Of a DNA stretch of 35,070 bases, positions 24,404 through 33,572 are shown in pieces (position 1 is the stretch's first letter; the number at the start of each line of letters is the position of its first letter). Below the pieces are notes generated by a model. It saw only the letters and a program-made list of their open reading frames with translations. It was not told the origin of the DNA and searched no databases. A program made the translations under genes and the position numbers. The stretch is from Sulfurovum sp. GTDB lineage: Bacteria; Campylobacterota; Campylobacteria; Campylobacterales; Sulfurovaceae. The stretch spans positions 1 to 35,070 of the forward strand of contig JAMONL010000160.1 in the NCBI GenBank assembly GCA_027065815.1, read 5' to 3'.

Positions 24404-25557
24404 TTCATCTCCCTATAGGCTTTCAGGATTCTTTGCATCGCTTCTTCCAGCACTGCTCTGGATGTCCCTATATTCAATCGCATATACCCCTCTCCTGTTT
24501 TTCCAAAACTCATCCCGTCATTGAGACCCAATTTGGCTTTCGTAATGAAAAAGTCCACCAGCTCTGCATGTGTCATACCCATTTTTGAGCAATCCAGCCA
24601 AAGTAGATAGGTAGCTTCTGAAGAAAAAGCAGTGATCGGTATATTATTTGCATTTATAAATGCTTTTACAAAGGTAATATTCTCTGCCAAATGTACTTTC
24701 AGGGCTTCCAGCCAAATATCACCCTCTTCATAGGCAGACATCAAGGCTTCTATACCAAAAGGATTACCATTGGTAACACCCGACTTGTCCTGTCTGACGC
24801 TAAATCGTCTTCTCAGTCTGTCATCCGGAATAATAGCATAAGAGGTATTGAGTCCTGCTATATTGAATGTTTTGGAAGGTGCATTGAGGATCACACAATG
24901 GTCTTTCATTTTCTCAAAACTACCAAGAATATGATGGGTTTTCTCATACACAATATCTGCATGGATCTCATCTGATACGATCACCACATTGTTTTCAAGA
25001 CAAATATCGATCATTTTCTCCAGTTCTTCTTCATCCCATACACGCCCTGTAGGATTGTGAGGAGAACAGAGTAAAAAGATCTTTGATTTTTTTATCTTCT
25101 TTTCAAAGTCTTCAAAATCGATCTCGTATCTAGCATTTTTGTTACGCAGAACATTGTCATAGAGTTTTCTTTTTTTACGTTTGACAGAAGAAGCAAAAGG
25201 TGGATAGATAGGACTTTGTATCACGACTCCGTCTCCCTTTTGGGAATAGGCTTCAATGGCAAAATTCATCGAAGGGATCACACCGTAACAGGGTACGATC
25301 CATTCCTTTTTGATCTCCCAATCAAAACGTTTTTTCATCCATCCTCTTATAGCATCATAATAACGCGGAGGATAGACCGTATATCCATATATAGGATGTT
25401 TGGCTCGTTTTATCAGTGTCTTTTGGACACATTCAGGAGAAGCAAGATCCATATCAGCAACCCATAAAGGCATCAGATCATCAGTACCGAATTTTTTCAC
25501 GGCATCATCCAGTTTGGTCGTGTAGGTTCCCTGTCTGTCTACTGCTTTAAAGTCCAT
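24400..25557 (-). CDS. ovoB: PatB/MalY-type PLP C-S lyase, probable OvoB
   Basis: The 385-residue fold-type I PLP enzyme belongs to the PatB/MalY cystathionine beta-lyase-like group. It has D-L-M-P-L-W-V-A-D-M-D near the N-terminus (diagnostic of PatB/MalY), S-P-H-N-P-T-G-R, V-S-D-E-I-H-A-D-I-V-Y and the PLP lysine in A-P-S-K-T-F-N-I-A-G. It starts 9 bases after ovoA and overlaps dacB. In ovothiol synthesis OvoB, a PLP sulfoxide lyase, cleaves the histidyl-cysteine sulfoxide made by OvoA, so the pairing strongly suggests OvoB. The family alone would only say C-S beta-lyase (also MetC-like). Confidence 0.82.
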   Translation of the reverse strand: MDFKAVDRQGTYTTKLDDAVKKFGTDDLMPLWVADMDLASPECVQKTLIKRAKHPIYGYTVYPPRYYDAIRGWMKKRFDWEIKKEWIVPCYGVIPSMNFAIEAYSQKGDGVVIQSPIYPPFASSVKRKKRKLYDNVLRNKNARYEIDFEDFEKKIKKSKIFLLCSPHNPTGRVWDEEELEKMIDICLENNVVIVSDEIHADIVYEKTHHILGSFEKMKDHCVILNAPSKTFNIAGLNTSYAIIPDDRLRRRFSVRQDKSGVTNGNPFGIEALMSAYEEGDIWLEALKVHLAENITFVKAFINANNIPITAFSSEATYLLWLDCSKMGMTHAELVDFFITKAKLGLNDGMSFGKTGEGYMRLNIGTSRAVLEEAMQRILKAYREMK

Positions 25558-25566
25558 ATACTTTTC

Positions 25567-27666
25567 CTATTTCTTTTCCCACACACTCATTTGTGCAATG
25601 GTGTATTGGTGTTTTCTTGCTGTTTCTTGTATTACGAACGGTACATCCTGCGTGTCAAGGAGTGTAAAATCATCACCCAATATCTCTTCAAGTCCCTGCA
25701 ACGTCGTCACATTCTCTCCGTCACGTTTGTAACCGCCTATCCACTTCTCTTTGGCAGTAGACTCTTCCTGCCAGGTGTAAGGTGAGGTCAAAACGAGTAA
25801 ACCTTTTTCATTAAGCCGTGCAGACATACTGTCTAAAAACTTTTTAGGGTCATACAGCCTGTCTATTAGATTGCCGGCAAAGATCAGATCAAAATCTTTA
25901 AAAATAGGTTTCAAATTACAGGCATCTGCCTGCCAGAACACTACTTTATCCGCTTCCTCTTCCAGGTCAAGAGAGGAGAGTTTGACTTCATGGAATTTTT
26001 CAAGCTCTCCTTCTGTCGGCATCACGTAGCGCAATACCCCGCTCTCTTTGATCTTCTGTGCTTCCTGTATAAAGCGTGTAGAGAAATCCACCCCGATCAC
26101 TTCATCAAATTCACGTGCCAGTTCAAAAGTACTGCGCCCTATGGCACAGCCTATATCAAAGGCTTTTCTTTTCGGTCTGTCTTTCATGTATGTCAGTGCC
26201 AATTCCGCACATGCGGCAGGATAGTTCTCTACAGCAAGTCTGTTCTCGCCCCAGGAAAAATGGCAATACTGCGAAATAATGCTGTCTGTTGTATAGGGGT
26301 TGCTCATAATATTCTCTTCATAATAACTCTCTATATATCTGAAGCCAGCATGCTGATAAAAATGTTTTCTAAAACCGTAACGGCTGCTTTGTGTAGCCAG
26401 GTTTCCACAGCTCACCCAGGAACCACCATTAATAATATTATGTTTGCCATCAAAAGTAGGTACAGTAAAATCATCATATACAGGATGAACCTTGAATCCT
26501 TCAAAAGGATAAATAGGTGTACGGGACCACTGCCATACATTCCCTACCACATCAAAGAAATCTCCGAAAGAAAAACGGTCGACCGGCACAGAAGAGGTGA
26601 ATTTGTCCAAAGCGATATTTGCGTTTGTACTTCCCTTTTCCATCCAATCCAGATAGTTGGGAACCTTTACTGCTTCACGCAGTCTGACATATTCATCTTC
26701 TGTAGGCAGCACAATATTTGTACCCTCTTTTTGACTCTTCCATCGGCAAAATGCTTCTGCCTCCAAACAATTGACCTCAACCGGCCAGTTCAAAGGAAGA
26801 TCGATCTCTCTGCTGAGCGTACGCAAGCCATAGTCCGCTTCTGTTTCTCTCCAGAAAAGAGGACAGTGTGCCCGAGTGAAGCTTCTCCACGCATTCCCTT
26901 CATCACACCAATATTCACTTTTGTGATAACCGTCATCTTTGATAAAGTCAAGATATTCTCCGTTTGAAACCAGATATTTGGAAGCTCGGAATTTCGGCAT
27001 CTGTGCCTGATGTGTACCATATTCATTATCCCAGCCGAAGAGTACCGTATCTCTGTCCTTACCCAATATCACCCTGCCTGAAGATACATTAAGAAGTTCA
27101 TTCTTCGGTGCATCTCCATAAGCTTCACACTCAATCCAGTTTGTGTCTTCACGTATCATTTCAAAGGGTAATTGGCGTATCAGTACCGACGAAGTTTCAA
27201 GATGAATATTTTCATGTTCGATCCCCATCATGATCACCCACCATGGGGATTCCCAGCCAATAGGAAGTTCCAAGGGTAAAGTATCTATGAGGTCAGAGAC
27301 GAGTGCATAAACTTTGTCTCGGTAGTCCTGCGTCTCTTCTACAGTAGGCCAGTTGTAATGTTTTTCATTAAGATCATCCCAGGACATTTCATCCACGCCT
27401 ACCGCAAATATGGATTCCAAATGCGGATCTATACGGGTATCGATGATCTTTGCAAGTTTGAGTTTGTTGATAAAAAATGTGGCAGTATGTCCGTAGTAGA
27501 AGATAATGGGATGTCGAAGCGGATCGGCTTTTTGAAAGTAGGCTTTTTCATCTGCAACAAGATTGAAAAGAGATTCATAACGTTTGTAACAAAACTGAAA
27601 ATATGCTTTTATCTCCCGGCGTTTTTTTTCACTGTCAACACCGGAAAGTGTAGGTATCTTGATCAA
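25567..27666 (-). CDS. ovoA: 5-histidylcysteine sulfoxide synthase / mercaptohistidine N-methyltransferase OvoA
   Basis: The 699-residue fusion has three parts: a DinB-like helical domain (about 20-180) with the iron triad H60 and H-E-N-I-H-L-E (H151, H155), a formylglycine-generating/EgtB-like domain (about 190-448, with G-N-V-W-Q-W and I-N-G-G-S-W-V-S-C-G) and a SAM methyltransferase (about 455-699, D-I-G-C-A-I-G-R-S). OvoA joins cysteine and histidine using O2 and iron, then N-methylates the thiol product. The C-terminal methyltransferase separates it from EgtB of ergothioneine synthesis. The start is TTG at 27666 with AAAGGA 7 bases before it; an ATG 7 bases upstream is out of frame. Confidence 0.92.
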   Translation of the reverse strand: MIKIPTLSGVDSEKKRREIKAYFQFCYKRYESLFNLVADEKAYFQKADPLRHPIIFYYGHTATFFINKLKLAKIIDTRIDPHLESIFAVGVDEMSWDDLNEKHYNWPTVEETQDYRDKVYALVSDLIDTLPLELPIGWESPWWVIMMGIEHENIHLETSSVLIRQLPFEMIREDTNWIECEAYGDAPKNELLNVSSGRVILGKDRDTVLFGWDNEYGTHQAQMPKFRASKYLVSNGEYLDFIKDDGYHKSEYWCDEGNAWRSFTRAHCPLFWRETEADYGLRTLSREIDLPLNWPVEVNCLEAEAFCRWKSQKEGTNIVLPTEDEYVRLREAVKVPNYLDWMEKGSTNANIALDKFTSSVPVDRFSFGDFFDVVGNVWQWSRTPIYPFEGFKVHPVYDDFTVPTFDGKHNIINGGSWVSCGNLATQSSRYGFRKHFYQHAGFRYIESYYEENIMSNPYTTDSIISQYCHFSWGENRLAVENYPAACAELALTYMKDRPKRKAFDIGCAIGRSTFELAREFDEVIGVDFSTRFIQEAQKIKESGVLRYVMPTEGELEKFHEVKLSSLDLEEEADKVVFWQADACNLKPIFKDFDLIFAGNLIDRLYDPKKFLDSMSARLNEKGLLVLTSPYTWQEESTAKEKWIGGYKRDGENVTTLQGLEEILGDDFTLLDTQDVPFVIQETARKHQYTIAQMSVWEKK

Positions 27667-27733
27667 ACTTCATTCCTTTAGAATTTATAGTGATGTAAGA
27701 TCCCGGATCAAGACTTAAAAAAGCGAACCATGA

Positions 27734-28072
27734 TCAAAAGTCTGCTTTTTCTTTACTGCTCTCTATCATAGAAATAATAATGGTATAGACATTGGCTACG
27801 ACAGCACCTATGACCAATCCTACTGCAAGTGTATGTGCTTCATAGAACTTCAATGCAAAAAAGGCCGGTATCAGGTGAAGGTCGGCTACTAACGATCCTG
27901 CCAAAAGTTCGGCAGAAAGTGTGTTTCTCACACCGATCTTCAGAATGGTCGATATCACATTCACTGAACCTGCCACAAAAAGAGCGACCAGTGCTTCATC
28001 ATATAAAAAAGCTGCTGATGTCGTCAATGACATCAGTGTAAAAAATATATAAAAAACTTTTCCCCATTGCAT
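27734..28072 (-). CDS. Small multi-pass membrane protein after secF
   Basis: The 112-residue protein has three to four hydrophobic segments (residues about 5-23, 28-45, 55-75, 80-103) and a short charged tail E-S-S-K-E-K-A-D-F. I recall a Campylobacterota-limited domain of unknown function with this pattern (possibly DUF6394), but cannot verify it. AAGGAG precedes the ATG with good spacing. It is 16 bases after secF, so it probably shares the Sec accessory operon; function unknown. Confidence 0.7.
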   Translation of the reverse strand: MQWGKVFYIFFTLMSLTTSAAFLYDEALVALFVAGSVNVISTILKIGVRNTLSAELLAGSLVADLHLIPAFFALKFYEAHTLAVGLVIGAVVANVYTIIISMIESSKEKADF

Positions 28073-28088
28073 ACAAACTCCTTAAAGG

Positions 28089-29060
28089 TTATATTGTACC
28101 ATTTTCATACATGGCGCGCATTTTTTCTTTCTCTTTTTCTCTCTTGAGTTTTGCTGCCTCTTTTTCTCTGAATCCAGAGACAGAGAAACCAAGCCACATA
28201 AGGATCGGTGATGCTACAAAGATCGAAGAATAAGTACCTACGATGATACCAACAAGTAATGTAAATCCAAACCCGTGAATGATCTCTCCACCAAACATCC
28301 ATAATGTAAATACAACAAAGAATGTTGTTAAAGAAGTGAGTGTCGTTCTTGAAAGCGTACGTGTGACCGACTCATCGATGATCGCTCCAAGGTCAGGGTT
28401 TTTAATGGTTCTGATCCCCTCTCGAATACGGTCAAAGACAATGATCGTATCGTTCAGTGAGTATCCCAATATCGTCAAAAGTGCTGCCAGGGTATCAAGA
28501 TTCACTTCTATGTTAAAAAGTACCACTGCTCCCATAGCGATGGTCACATCATGAACCAAAGCCATCACCGAAGCAACCGCAAAACGCCATTCAAATCGGA
28601 AGGAAACATAAATCAGAATACCAATGATCGCAAGAAGCAGAGACATAAGCCCTTTTTCACGCAATTCAGAACCAACCTTGGCGCCTACCATATCGACCCT
28701 ACGTATCTCAAACTTGCCTGTATCTGCCAAAAGTTCATGTACCGTATCGGAAACATCTTCACCCAAAGCCTGAGAACTTGTTTTAGTACGGATGACCACT
28801 TCTTTGTCAGAACCGAAGAAAGTAACTGTTGCAGATTCATAATGCTTGTCTTTTGAAATTGCTTCTCTGATCTTTTTGATCGGTGCTTTTCCCTCATATT
28901 GAACCTGCACCAGAGTACCGCCGGCAAAATCAATACCGTAGTTGAAGCCTTTTGTCAGGATCAGACCAAGAGAAAGAAGAACCAGTACGATCGATAAAAT
29001 ACCGAAACGTTTACTTTTAGCCATAAGGCTGAGAGGCTTTTTATACTTAAATACTTCCAT
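28089..29060 (-). CDS. secF: Protein translocase subunit SecF
   Basis: The 323-residue inner-membrane protein with SecD uses the proton gradient to pull preproteins out of SecYEG. It has the N-terminal membrane helix, G-I-D-F-A-G-G-T-L-V-Q-V, a periplasmic domain, and then the five-helix cluster with Y-S-L-N-D-T-I-I-V-F-D-R-I-R and the T-S-L-T-T stretch. The ATG overlaps the secD stop by one base. Confidence 0.95.
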   Translation of the reverse strand: MEVFKYKKPLSLMAKSKRFGILSIVLVLLSLGLILTKGFNYGIDFAGGTLVQVQYEGKAPIKKIREAISKDKHYESATVTFFGSDKEVVIRTKTSSQALGEDVSDTVHELLADTGKFEIRRVDMVGAKVGSELREKGLMSLLLAIIGILIYVSFRFEWRFAVASVMALVHDVTIAMGAVVLFNIEVNLDTLAALLTILGYSLNDTIIVFDRIREGIRTIKNPDLGAIIDESVTRTLSRTTLTSLTTFFVVFTLWMFGGEIIHGFGFTLLVGIIVGTYSSIFVASPILMWLGFSVSGFREKEAAKLKREKEKEKMRAMYENGTI

Positions 29061-30640
29061 TATTTCGCTCCCTCTGTTTTAATACCAAACCAAAATTTCA
29101 GTTTTTTCTTGTCGATCTTTGGCAAGATCCACTGATAAATACCATGTGTTCCTACGATCGCTGTCAGCATAGATGCCAGAATACCGATACTCATGGTCAA
29201 GGCAAAACCTTTGATCGCACCGGTACCGTATACATACAGAACCACGGCAGCGATCAATGTCGTCACGTTGGCATCCAAGATCGCAGTAAAGGCATTATCA
29301 TACCCGTCTTCGATCGCTTTTGGTATGGATTTTCCTTCATGTAACAGTTCACGGATACGTTCGGTAATGATTACGTTGGCATCCACTGCCATACCGACCG
29401 TCAGGACGATACCTGCCATACCCGGCAGTGTCAATGTCGCACCGAAGAGTGACATGATCGCAAGAATAAGGAAAAGGTTACCTATAAGCGCTACATCTGC
29501 AATCATACCCGCTGCACCATAATAGACGATCATAAAAAAGACAACCAAAACAAAACCAAGTATGAGTGCCATAGAACTCGCTTTAATACTGTCTGCTCCA
29601 AGGCTTGGTCCGACCGATCTTTTCTCCATGATATATACAGGGGCAAGCAAGGCACCTGAACGCAAGGCGATCGCAAGGTCAGCAGCTTCTTCGATCTTGA
29701 AGTTACCGGAGATCTGCACATGTCCTCCACCGATCCTTTCACGGATATTCGGTGCAGAGTAGACTTTGTTATCCAAAACAACTGCCATACGTTTTCCTAC
29801 GGATTTAGCCGTAAAGTCACCAAATATCTTGGCACCCTGCCCGTTAAGTGAAAAGTTAATGACCGGTTGATTGTTTTTGTCAAACCCGACTTTTGCATCT
29901 GTCAACATAGATCCGTCAAGCACAGGAATCTGCTTAAGCAGATATCTCTCATTTGTATTTACATCAGGAAGGATCACATCACCGTAAGATCTGGCTTCGT
30001 TTTCATTCATCGTAGAGACTCTTGCCTGTCTGTCTTCATCGACAGCCATCAACTGCAAGTGTGCCGCACGGGCAATGAGTTCACGTATACGCTGTTCATC
30101 TGCCTGTGTTTTTATACCCGGAACCTCAACAAGGATCTTGTCTTCTCCCTGTTTTGCCACTGTAGGTTCAGCAAGACCAAACTCATTCAGTCTGTTTCGA
30201 ATGGTATCCACCGCCTGTGAAATAGCATTGGCTTTGGTACGTTCTACTTCTTCTTCCGTCATCTGAATGCTGAATTTCATATTGCTTTCATGGATGACTG
30301 TGCCTTTTAACTCTTTTTTAAGAAGTTCTTTGGCCTTGGCAACATCATCTTTGTCAAGCAGTTCAAATGTGATCTCTTTTTGATCAACAATACCCAAGTC
30401 ATCAAAAATGATCTCTTCATCATCAAAAACATATTTGATCGTTGCTGCCATAGATTTGATACGTGATGCAATGGCAACGTTACTCTTGATACCAAGTAAC
30501 ATATGAAGTCCACCCTGAAGATCAAGTCCCAACGTGATCTTTTTCCCACTGTCGCTTTGTGTCAAAGAAGGAATCGAAAAAACGATCCCGAAGATGAGCG
30601 CAAAAGCAAAAAGAATAATTCTGTAATTAAGCGTTTTCAT
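29060..30640 (-). CDS. secD: Protein translocase subunit SecD
   Basis: From ATG 30640 the protein has 526 residues. I prefer this start because the sequence M-K-T-L-N-Y-R-I-I-L-F-A-F opens directly into the first membrane helix, with GGTTGAATTGGG ahead; the open frame continues 20 codons upstream into yajC without good start context. Motifs: L-G-L-D-L-Q-G-G-L-H-M-L after helix 1, the P1 domain with R-N-R-L-N-E-F-G-L-A-E-P, and A-V-D-A-N-V-I-I-T-E-R-I-R in helix 4. It overlaps the yajC end by 14 bases and is followed by secF. Confidence 0.95.
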   Translation of the reverse strand: MKTLNYRIILFAFALIFGIVFSIPSLTQSDSGKKITLGLDLQGGLHMLLGIKSNVAIASRIKSMAATIKYVFDDEEIIFDDLGIVDQKEITFELLDKDDVAKAKELLKKELKGTVIHESNMKFSIQMTEEEVERTKANAISQAVDTIRNRLNEFGLAEPTVAKQGEDKILVEVPGIKTQADEQRIRELIARAAHLQLMAVDEDRQARVSTMNENEARSYGDVILPDVNTNERYLLKQIPVLDGSMLTDAKVGFDKNNQPVINFSLNGQGAKIFGDFTAKSVGKRMAVVLDNKVYSAPNIRERIGGGHVQISGNFKIEEAADLAIALRSGALLAPVYIMEKRSVGPSLGADSIKASSMALILGFVLVVFFMIVYYGAAGMIADVALIGNLFLILAIMSLFGATLTLPGMAGIVLTVGMAVDANVIITERIRELLHEGKSIPKAIEDGYDNAFTAILDANVTTLIAAVVLYVYGTGAIKGFALTMSIGILASMLTAIVGTHGIYQWILPKIDKKKLKFWFGIKTEGAK

Positions 30641-30908
30641 TACCCAATTCAACCTTTTTTGCAACAAATGTTTTTTCCAACTTAACAATAGTGTCATCAT
30701 TTAATTTGATTTTGATAAAATCTTCTTCAACCTTTACAACTGTAGCATGAAGGCCTCCGCTAGTGATGATCTTGTCACCTTTTTCAAGCCCGGCAACCAT
30801 TGCTGCATGTGTTTTTTGCTGTTTTTGCTGCGGTCTGATAATTAAAAAATAAAAAATCGCGAATAAGAAGATGAGGGGTAAAAGTGAAACAATACCATTA
30901 CTGTCCAT
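30627..30908 (-). CDS. yajC: Preprotein translocase subunit YajC
   Basis: The 93-residue protein with one N-terminal membrane helix (M-D-S-N-G-I-V-S-L-L-P-L-I-F) and the Y-F-L-I-I-R-P-Q-Q-K-Q motif is YajC, a SecDF partner. The soluble part has G-D-K-I-I-T-S-G-G-L-H-A. ATG 30908 has AAAGGA 6 bases before it. This start codon overlaps the possible lnt ATG on the opposite strand, so the two operons are head to head with essentially no spacer. Confidence 0.92.
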   Translation of the reverse strand: MDSNGIVSLLPLIFLFAIFYFLIIRPQQKQQKTHAAMVAGLEKGDKIITSGGLHATVVKVEEDFIKIKLNDDTIVKLEKTFVAKKVELGNENA

Positions 30909-30918
30909 GGGGAATCCT

Positions 30919-32208
30919 TTGAATAAAATTAGACAATATATTAGCACTTTTGAACTAACAAGAGGCTTTTTCATCGCACTTTTGGCTTCGCTATACATAT
31001 ATATGGAATATTTGGGGCAGCCAAATCCTTTGATCACAACTTTTTCTGGGCTTGCGTCTCTTTATCTGCTTATGCAATCTTCAAGGAAAACCTGGCTTCT
31101 TTCAGGATTTTTTATAGGTATCTTCTGGTTCTGGTGGATAGCCCTGAGTTTCAATCATTACGCAATGCCATGGGCCATTCCTCTCGTTATTGTTGCTATG
31201 GGACTAGTGTATGGATCCCTCTTCTGGTTCATCGCCTGGATCAGTGAAAAAACACAAAAACTCCCTGTTCCACATACTGAACTTCTTTCTTTAAGCATAA
31301 AAGCTATTGGTCTTTTACTTTTAAGCGTTGTACATCCTTTTGGTTTCGACTGGTTCAAACCTGAATTGATGTTTGTCAACAGCTATATCGGTATAGAGAA
31401 ATGGCAATTTGCGCTTGTTCTGACAGCCATCGTACTGTCCGTCTGGAGAGCTCAGTTTCTATTTATGTTTCTGCTTCTCCTGGCCTACCAGCCAAATTCA
31501 CATACGCGTGTCAGCATCCCGAAAGAGATAGAGATCACGACAACCCATACCAGCGTTGAGGATAAATGGAACAAAACATTGCACAATGCACAGTTCAAAG
31601 AAGTTCTCAATCTGATCGACAGCGCAATACAAAAGAAAAAAAGACTTATCATCCTGCCCGAATCGGTCTTTCCCGTTTTCCTGAATTACGACAAAACACT
31701 TATTGAAAAACTGCAAGAAAGGGCAAAACATATTTCGATCATCGCAGGCGGACTATACTGGGACGGAAAAACACCGCATAATTCTGCCTATATCTTTACC
31801 GACGGTGCGATCACCGTTGCCAATAAAGTACTGTTGGTACCTTTTGGAGAGAGTAATCCTCTCCCTGATTTTCTTTCTGACTGGGTCAACAAAGTATTTT
31901 ATGACGGAGCAGTAGATTACAAAGCCAGCCCAAATGTGACAGATTATGTCATAGACGGCATCACATACAGAAACGCCATCTGCTTTGAAGCGACCTCTGA
32001 AAAACTCTATGAAAAAGACAAAGAAGGAAAACGCCCAGAACACATGATAGTCCTTAGCAACAACGGCTGGTTCACACCTTCCATTGAACCTGTCTTACAA
32101 AGATTACTGCTACAATACTACAGTAAAAAATACGGAACGACTATTTATCACAGTATCAATATGTCAACATCCTACATCATTCAGGACGGTACGATTGAAA
32201 AACAGTAA
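30919..32208 (+). CDS. lnt: Apolipoprotein N-acyltransferase
   Basis: Lnt adds the third acyl chain to lipoproteins in the inner membrane. About six hydrophobic helices precede a nitrilase-like periplasmic domain with the catalytic triad: Glu in I-L-P-E-S-V-F-P, Lys in N-K-V-L-L-V-P-F-G-E and Cys in A-I-C-F-E-A-T. It is shorter than E. coli Lnt, as in related bacteria. I favour TTG 30919 (GGGGA at 30909-30913, 5-base spacing; 429 residues); ATG 30907 is in frame but lacks a ribosome site and overlaps the yajC ATG. It overlaps yidD by 14 bases. Confidence 0.9.
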   Translation: MNKIRQYISTFELTRGFFIALLASLYIYMEYLGQPNPLITTFSGLASLYLLMQSSRKTWLLSGFFIGIFWFWWIALSFNHYAMPWAIPLVIVAMGLVYGSLFWFIAWISEKTQKLPVPHTELLSLSIKAIGLLLLSVVHPFGFDWFKPELMFVNSYIGIEKWQFALVLTAIVLSVWRAQFLFMFLLLLAYQPNSHTRVSIPKEIEITTTHTSVEDKWNKTLHNAQFKEVLNLIDSAIQKKKRLIILPESVFPVFLNYDKTLIEKLQERAKHISIIAGGLYWDGKTPHNSAYIFTDGAITVANKVLLVPFGESNPLPDFLSDWVNKVFYDGAVDYKASPNVTDYVIDGITYRNAICFEATSEKLYEKDKEGKRPEHMIVLSNNGWFTPSIEPVLQRLLLQYYSKKYGTTIYHSINMSTSYIIQDGTIEKQ

Positions 32209-32572
32209 ATTGACCAAATTCTGGGTAGCCCCGATCAAAGGCTACCAGTATATTTCAAAAATGCTGCCGGCAAACTGCCGTTACTATCCGACCTGTTCGG
32301 AGTATGCAGCATGGCAGTTTGAATTTAATGCACCTCATAAAGCACTGGCAGCAAGTACCCTGCGTATTTTACGCTGCAATCAGCTCTTTGACGGCGGTAT
32401 TGACTACCCTGTCGTCACATTTGACCCTCCAAAAATAAACTTTATATGCAAGATTAATCATTTTTGTGGCAAAATGAAAGTCATTTACTGGTTTGTTCCC
32501 AAAGATGCGAACCGTTCACTCTATTATATTGTAAAGGATTTTGATGCCATCAACGAATCAAGTGACGCTTAA
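32195..32572 (+). CDS. yidD: Membrane protein insertion efficiency factor YidD
   Basis: The 125-residue protein has the YidD signature C-R-Y-Y-P-T-C-S-E-Y-A and A-L-A-A-S-T-L-R-I-L-R-C-N, then D-Y-P-V at the family's usual end. About 50 residues extend beyond this core with a C-x-x-x-H-F-C pattern, longer than the typical 70-90 residues. Start: TTG 32195 has AGGA (32183-32186) 8 bases before it inside lnt; TTG 32210 is an alternative. YidD usually lies by rnpA-yidC; here it sits between lnt and pyrC. Its end overlaps pyrC by 29 bases. Confidence 0.87.
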   Translation: MKNSKLTKFWVAPIKGYQYISKMLPANCRYYPTCSEYAAWQFEFNAPHKALAASTLRILRCNQLFDGGIDYPVVTFDPPKINFICKINHFCGKMKVIYWFVPKDANRSLYYIVKDFDAINESSDA

Positions 32573-33572
32573 TGCTCCACTGGACATGCACCTCCACCTC
32601 AGAGACGGAGAGATGCTTGAAAATATTGCATCCTCAAGCGCGCGGACATTTTCCGGAGCGATCATTATGCCAAATCTTGTGCCTCCCGTCTCTTCCAAAG
32701 AAGAAGTAATCGCCTATAAAGCACGTATAAAAGAAGCCATAGGTGCTGAAGATTTTACACCCTATATGACACTCTTTTTCAAACCCACGTATGACAAAGC
32801 GTTCTTAAGCTCTGTGAGAGATGAGATCACCGCCATAAAACTCTACCCTGCGGGGATCACGACAAACTCCGAGGGCGGCGTAAGCGGCTTTAATGTAGAA
32901 GAGTTGAGACCGGCACTCGAGGCGATGGCAGAACTTGACATTCCTCTTTGTGTCCATGGAGAGACCAACGGTTTTGTGATGGACAGAGAGGCTGAATTTG
33001 TTTCTATTTATGAAAAGCTTGCGGGTGCTTTCCCCAAGCTAAAGATCATCATGGAGCACATCACGACCAAAGCTTCTGTAGCTGCTCTTGACAGATTTGA
33101 GAACCTCTATGCGACTATCACCATACACCACCTTTTGATCACTCTGGATGATGTTGCCGGAGGGATGCTGAAACCGCATCTTTTCTGTAAACCGATTGCA
33201 AAACGTCCTGAAGACAGAGATGCTTTACTGAAAGTCGCACTTGCCGCACATCCTAAAGTCATGTTTGGTTCAGACTCGGCACCGCATCCTAAACATGCCA
33301 AAGAAGCTTGTGGCTGTGCTGCCGGGGTCTTTACTGCGCCTGTTGCATTACAACTTTTGACTGAACTTTTTGAAGAGCATAATGCTCCATTAGACAAGCT
33401 CCAAGCCTTCGTCTCCGGAAATGCCCAAAAGATCTATAGCATCACACCTCTCAGCAAACAAGTTGTTTTAGAAAAGAAACCTTTTAAAATACCTTCTGAC
33501 TACAACGGTGTTGTACCGATGTATGCGGATGAAAAGATCGCTTATTCCATTAAGGAGGTCATCAATGGATAG
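32544..33572 (+). CDS. pyrC: Dihydroorotase
   Basis: The 342-residue zinc amidohydrolase cyclises N-carbamoyl-aspartate to dihydroorotate in pyrimidine synthesis. Metal-binding D-M-H-L-H-L-R-D opens the barrel, I-K-L-Y-P-A-G-I-T-T gives the lysine (carboxylated in this family), then C-V-H-G-E-T, I-M-E-H-I-T-T and F-G-S-D-S-A-P-H-P carry the remaining ligands. ATG 32544 is preceded by AAAGGA with 5-base spacing; the TTG at 32541 is too close to that site. It overlaps the carbonic anhydrase start by 8 bases. Confidence 0.95.
   Translation: MPSTNQVTLNAPLDMHLHLRDGEMLENIASSSARTFSGAIIMPNLVPPVSSKEEVIAYKARIKEAIGAEDFTPYMTLFFKPTYDKAFLSSVRDEITAIKLYPAGITTNSEGGVSGFNVEELRPALEAMAELDIPLCVHGETNGFVMDREAEFVSIYEKLAGAFPKLKIIMEHITTKASVAALDRFENLYATITIHHLLITLDDVAGGMLKPHLFCKPIAKRPEDRDALLKVALAAHPKVMFGSDSAPHPKHAKEACGCAAGVFTAPVALQLLTELFEEHNAPLDKLQAFVSGNAQKIYSITPLSKQVVLEKKPFKIPSDYNGVVPMYADEKIAYSIKEVING

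Noticed and set aside
25990-26967. 325-codon open frame antisense to ovoA
   Set aside because: It lies wholly opposite a gene with clear catalytic motifs, its translation is rich in Cys, Phe, His and Ile with no domain pattern, and it has no ribosome site.
25567-27666. EgtB of ergothioneine synthesis
   Set aside because: The fused C-terminal SAM methyltransferase and adjacent PatB-type lyase fit OvoA; no EgtD is present.
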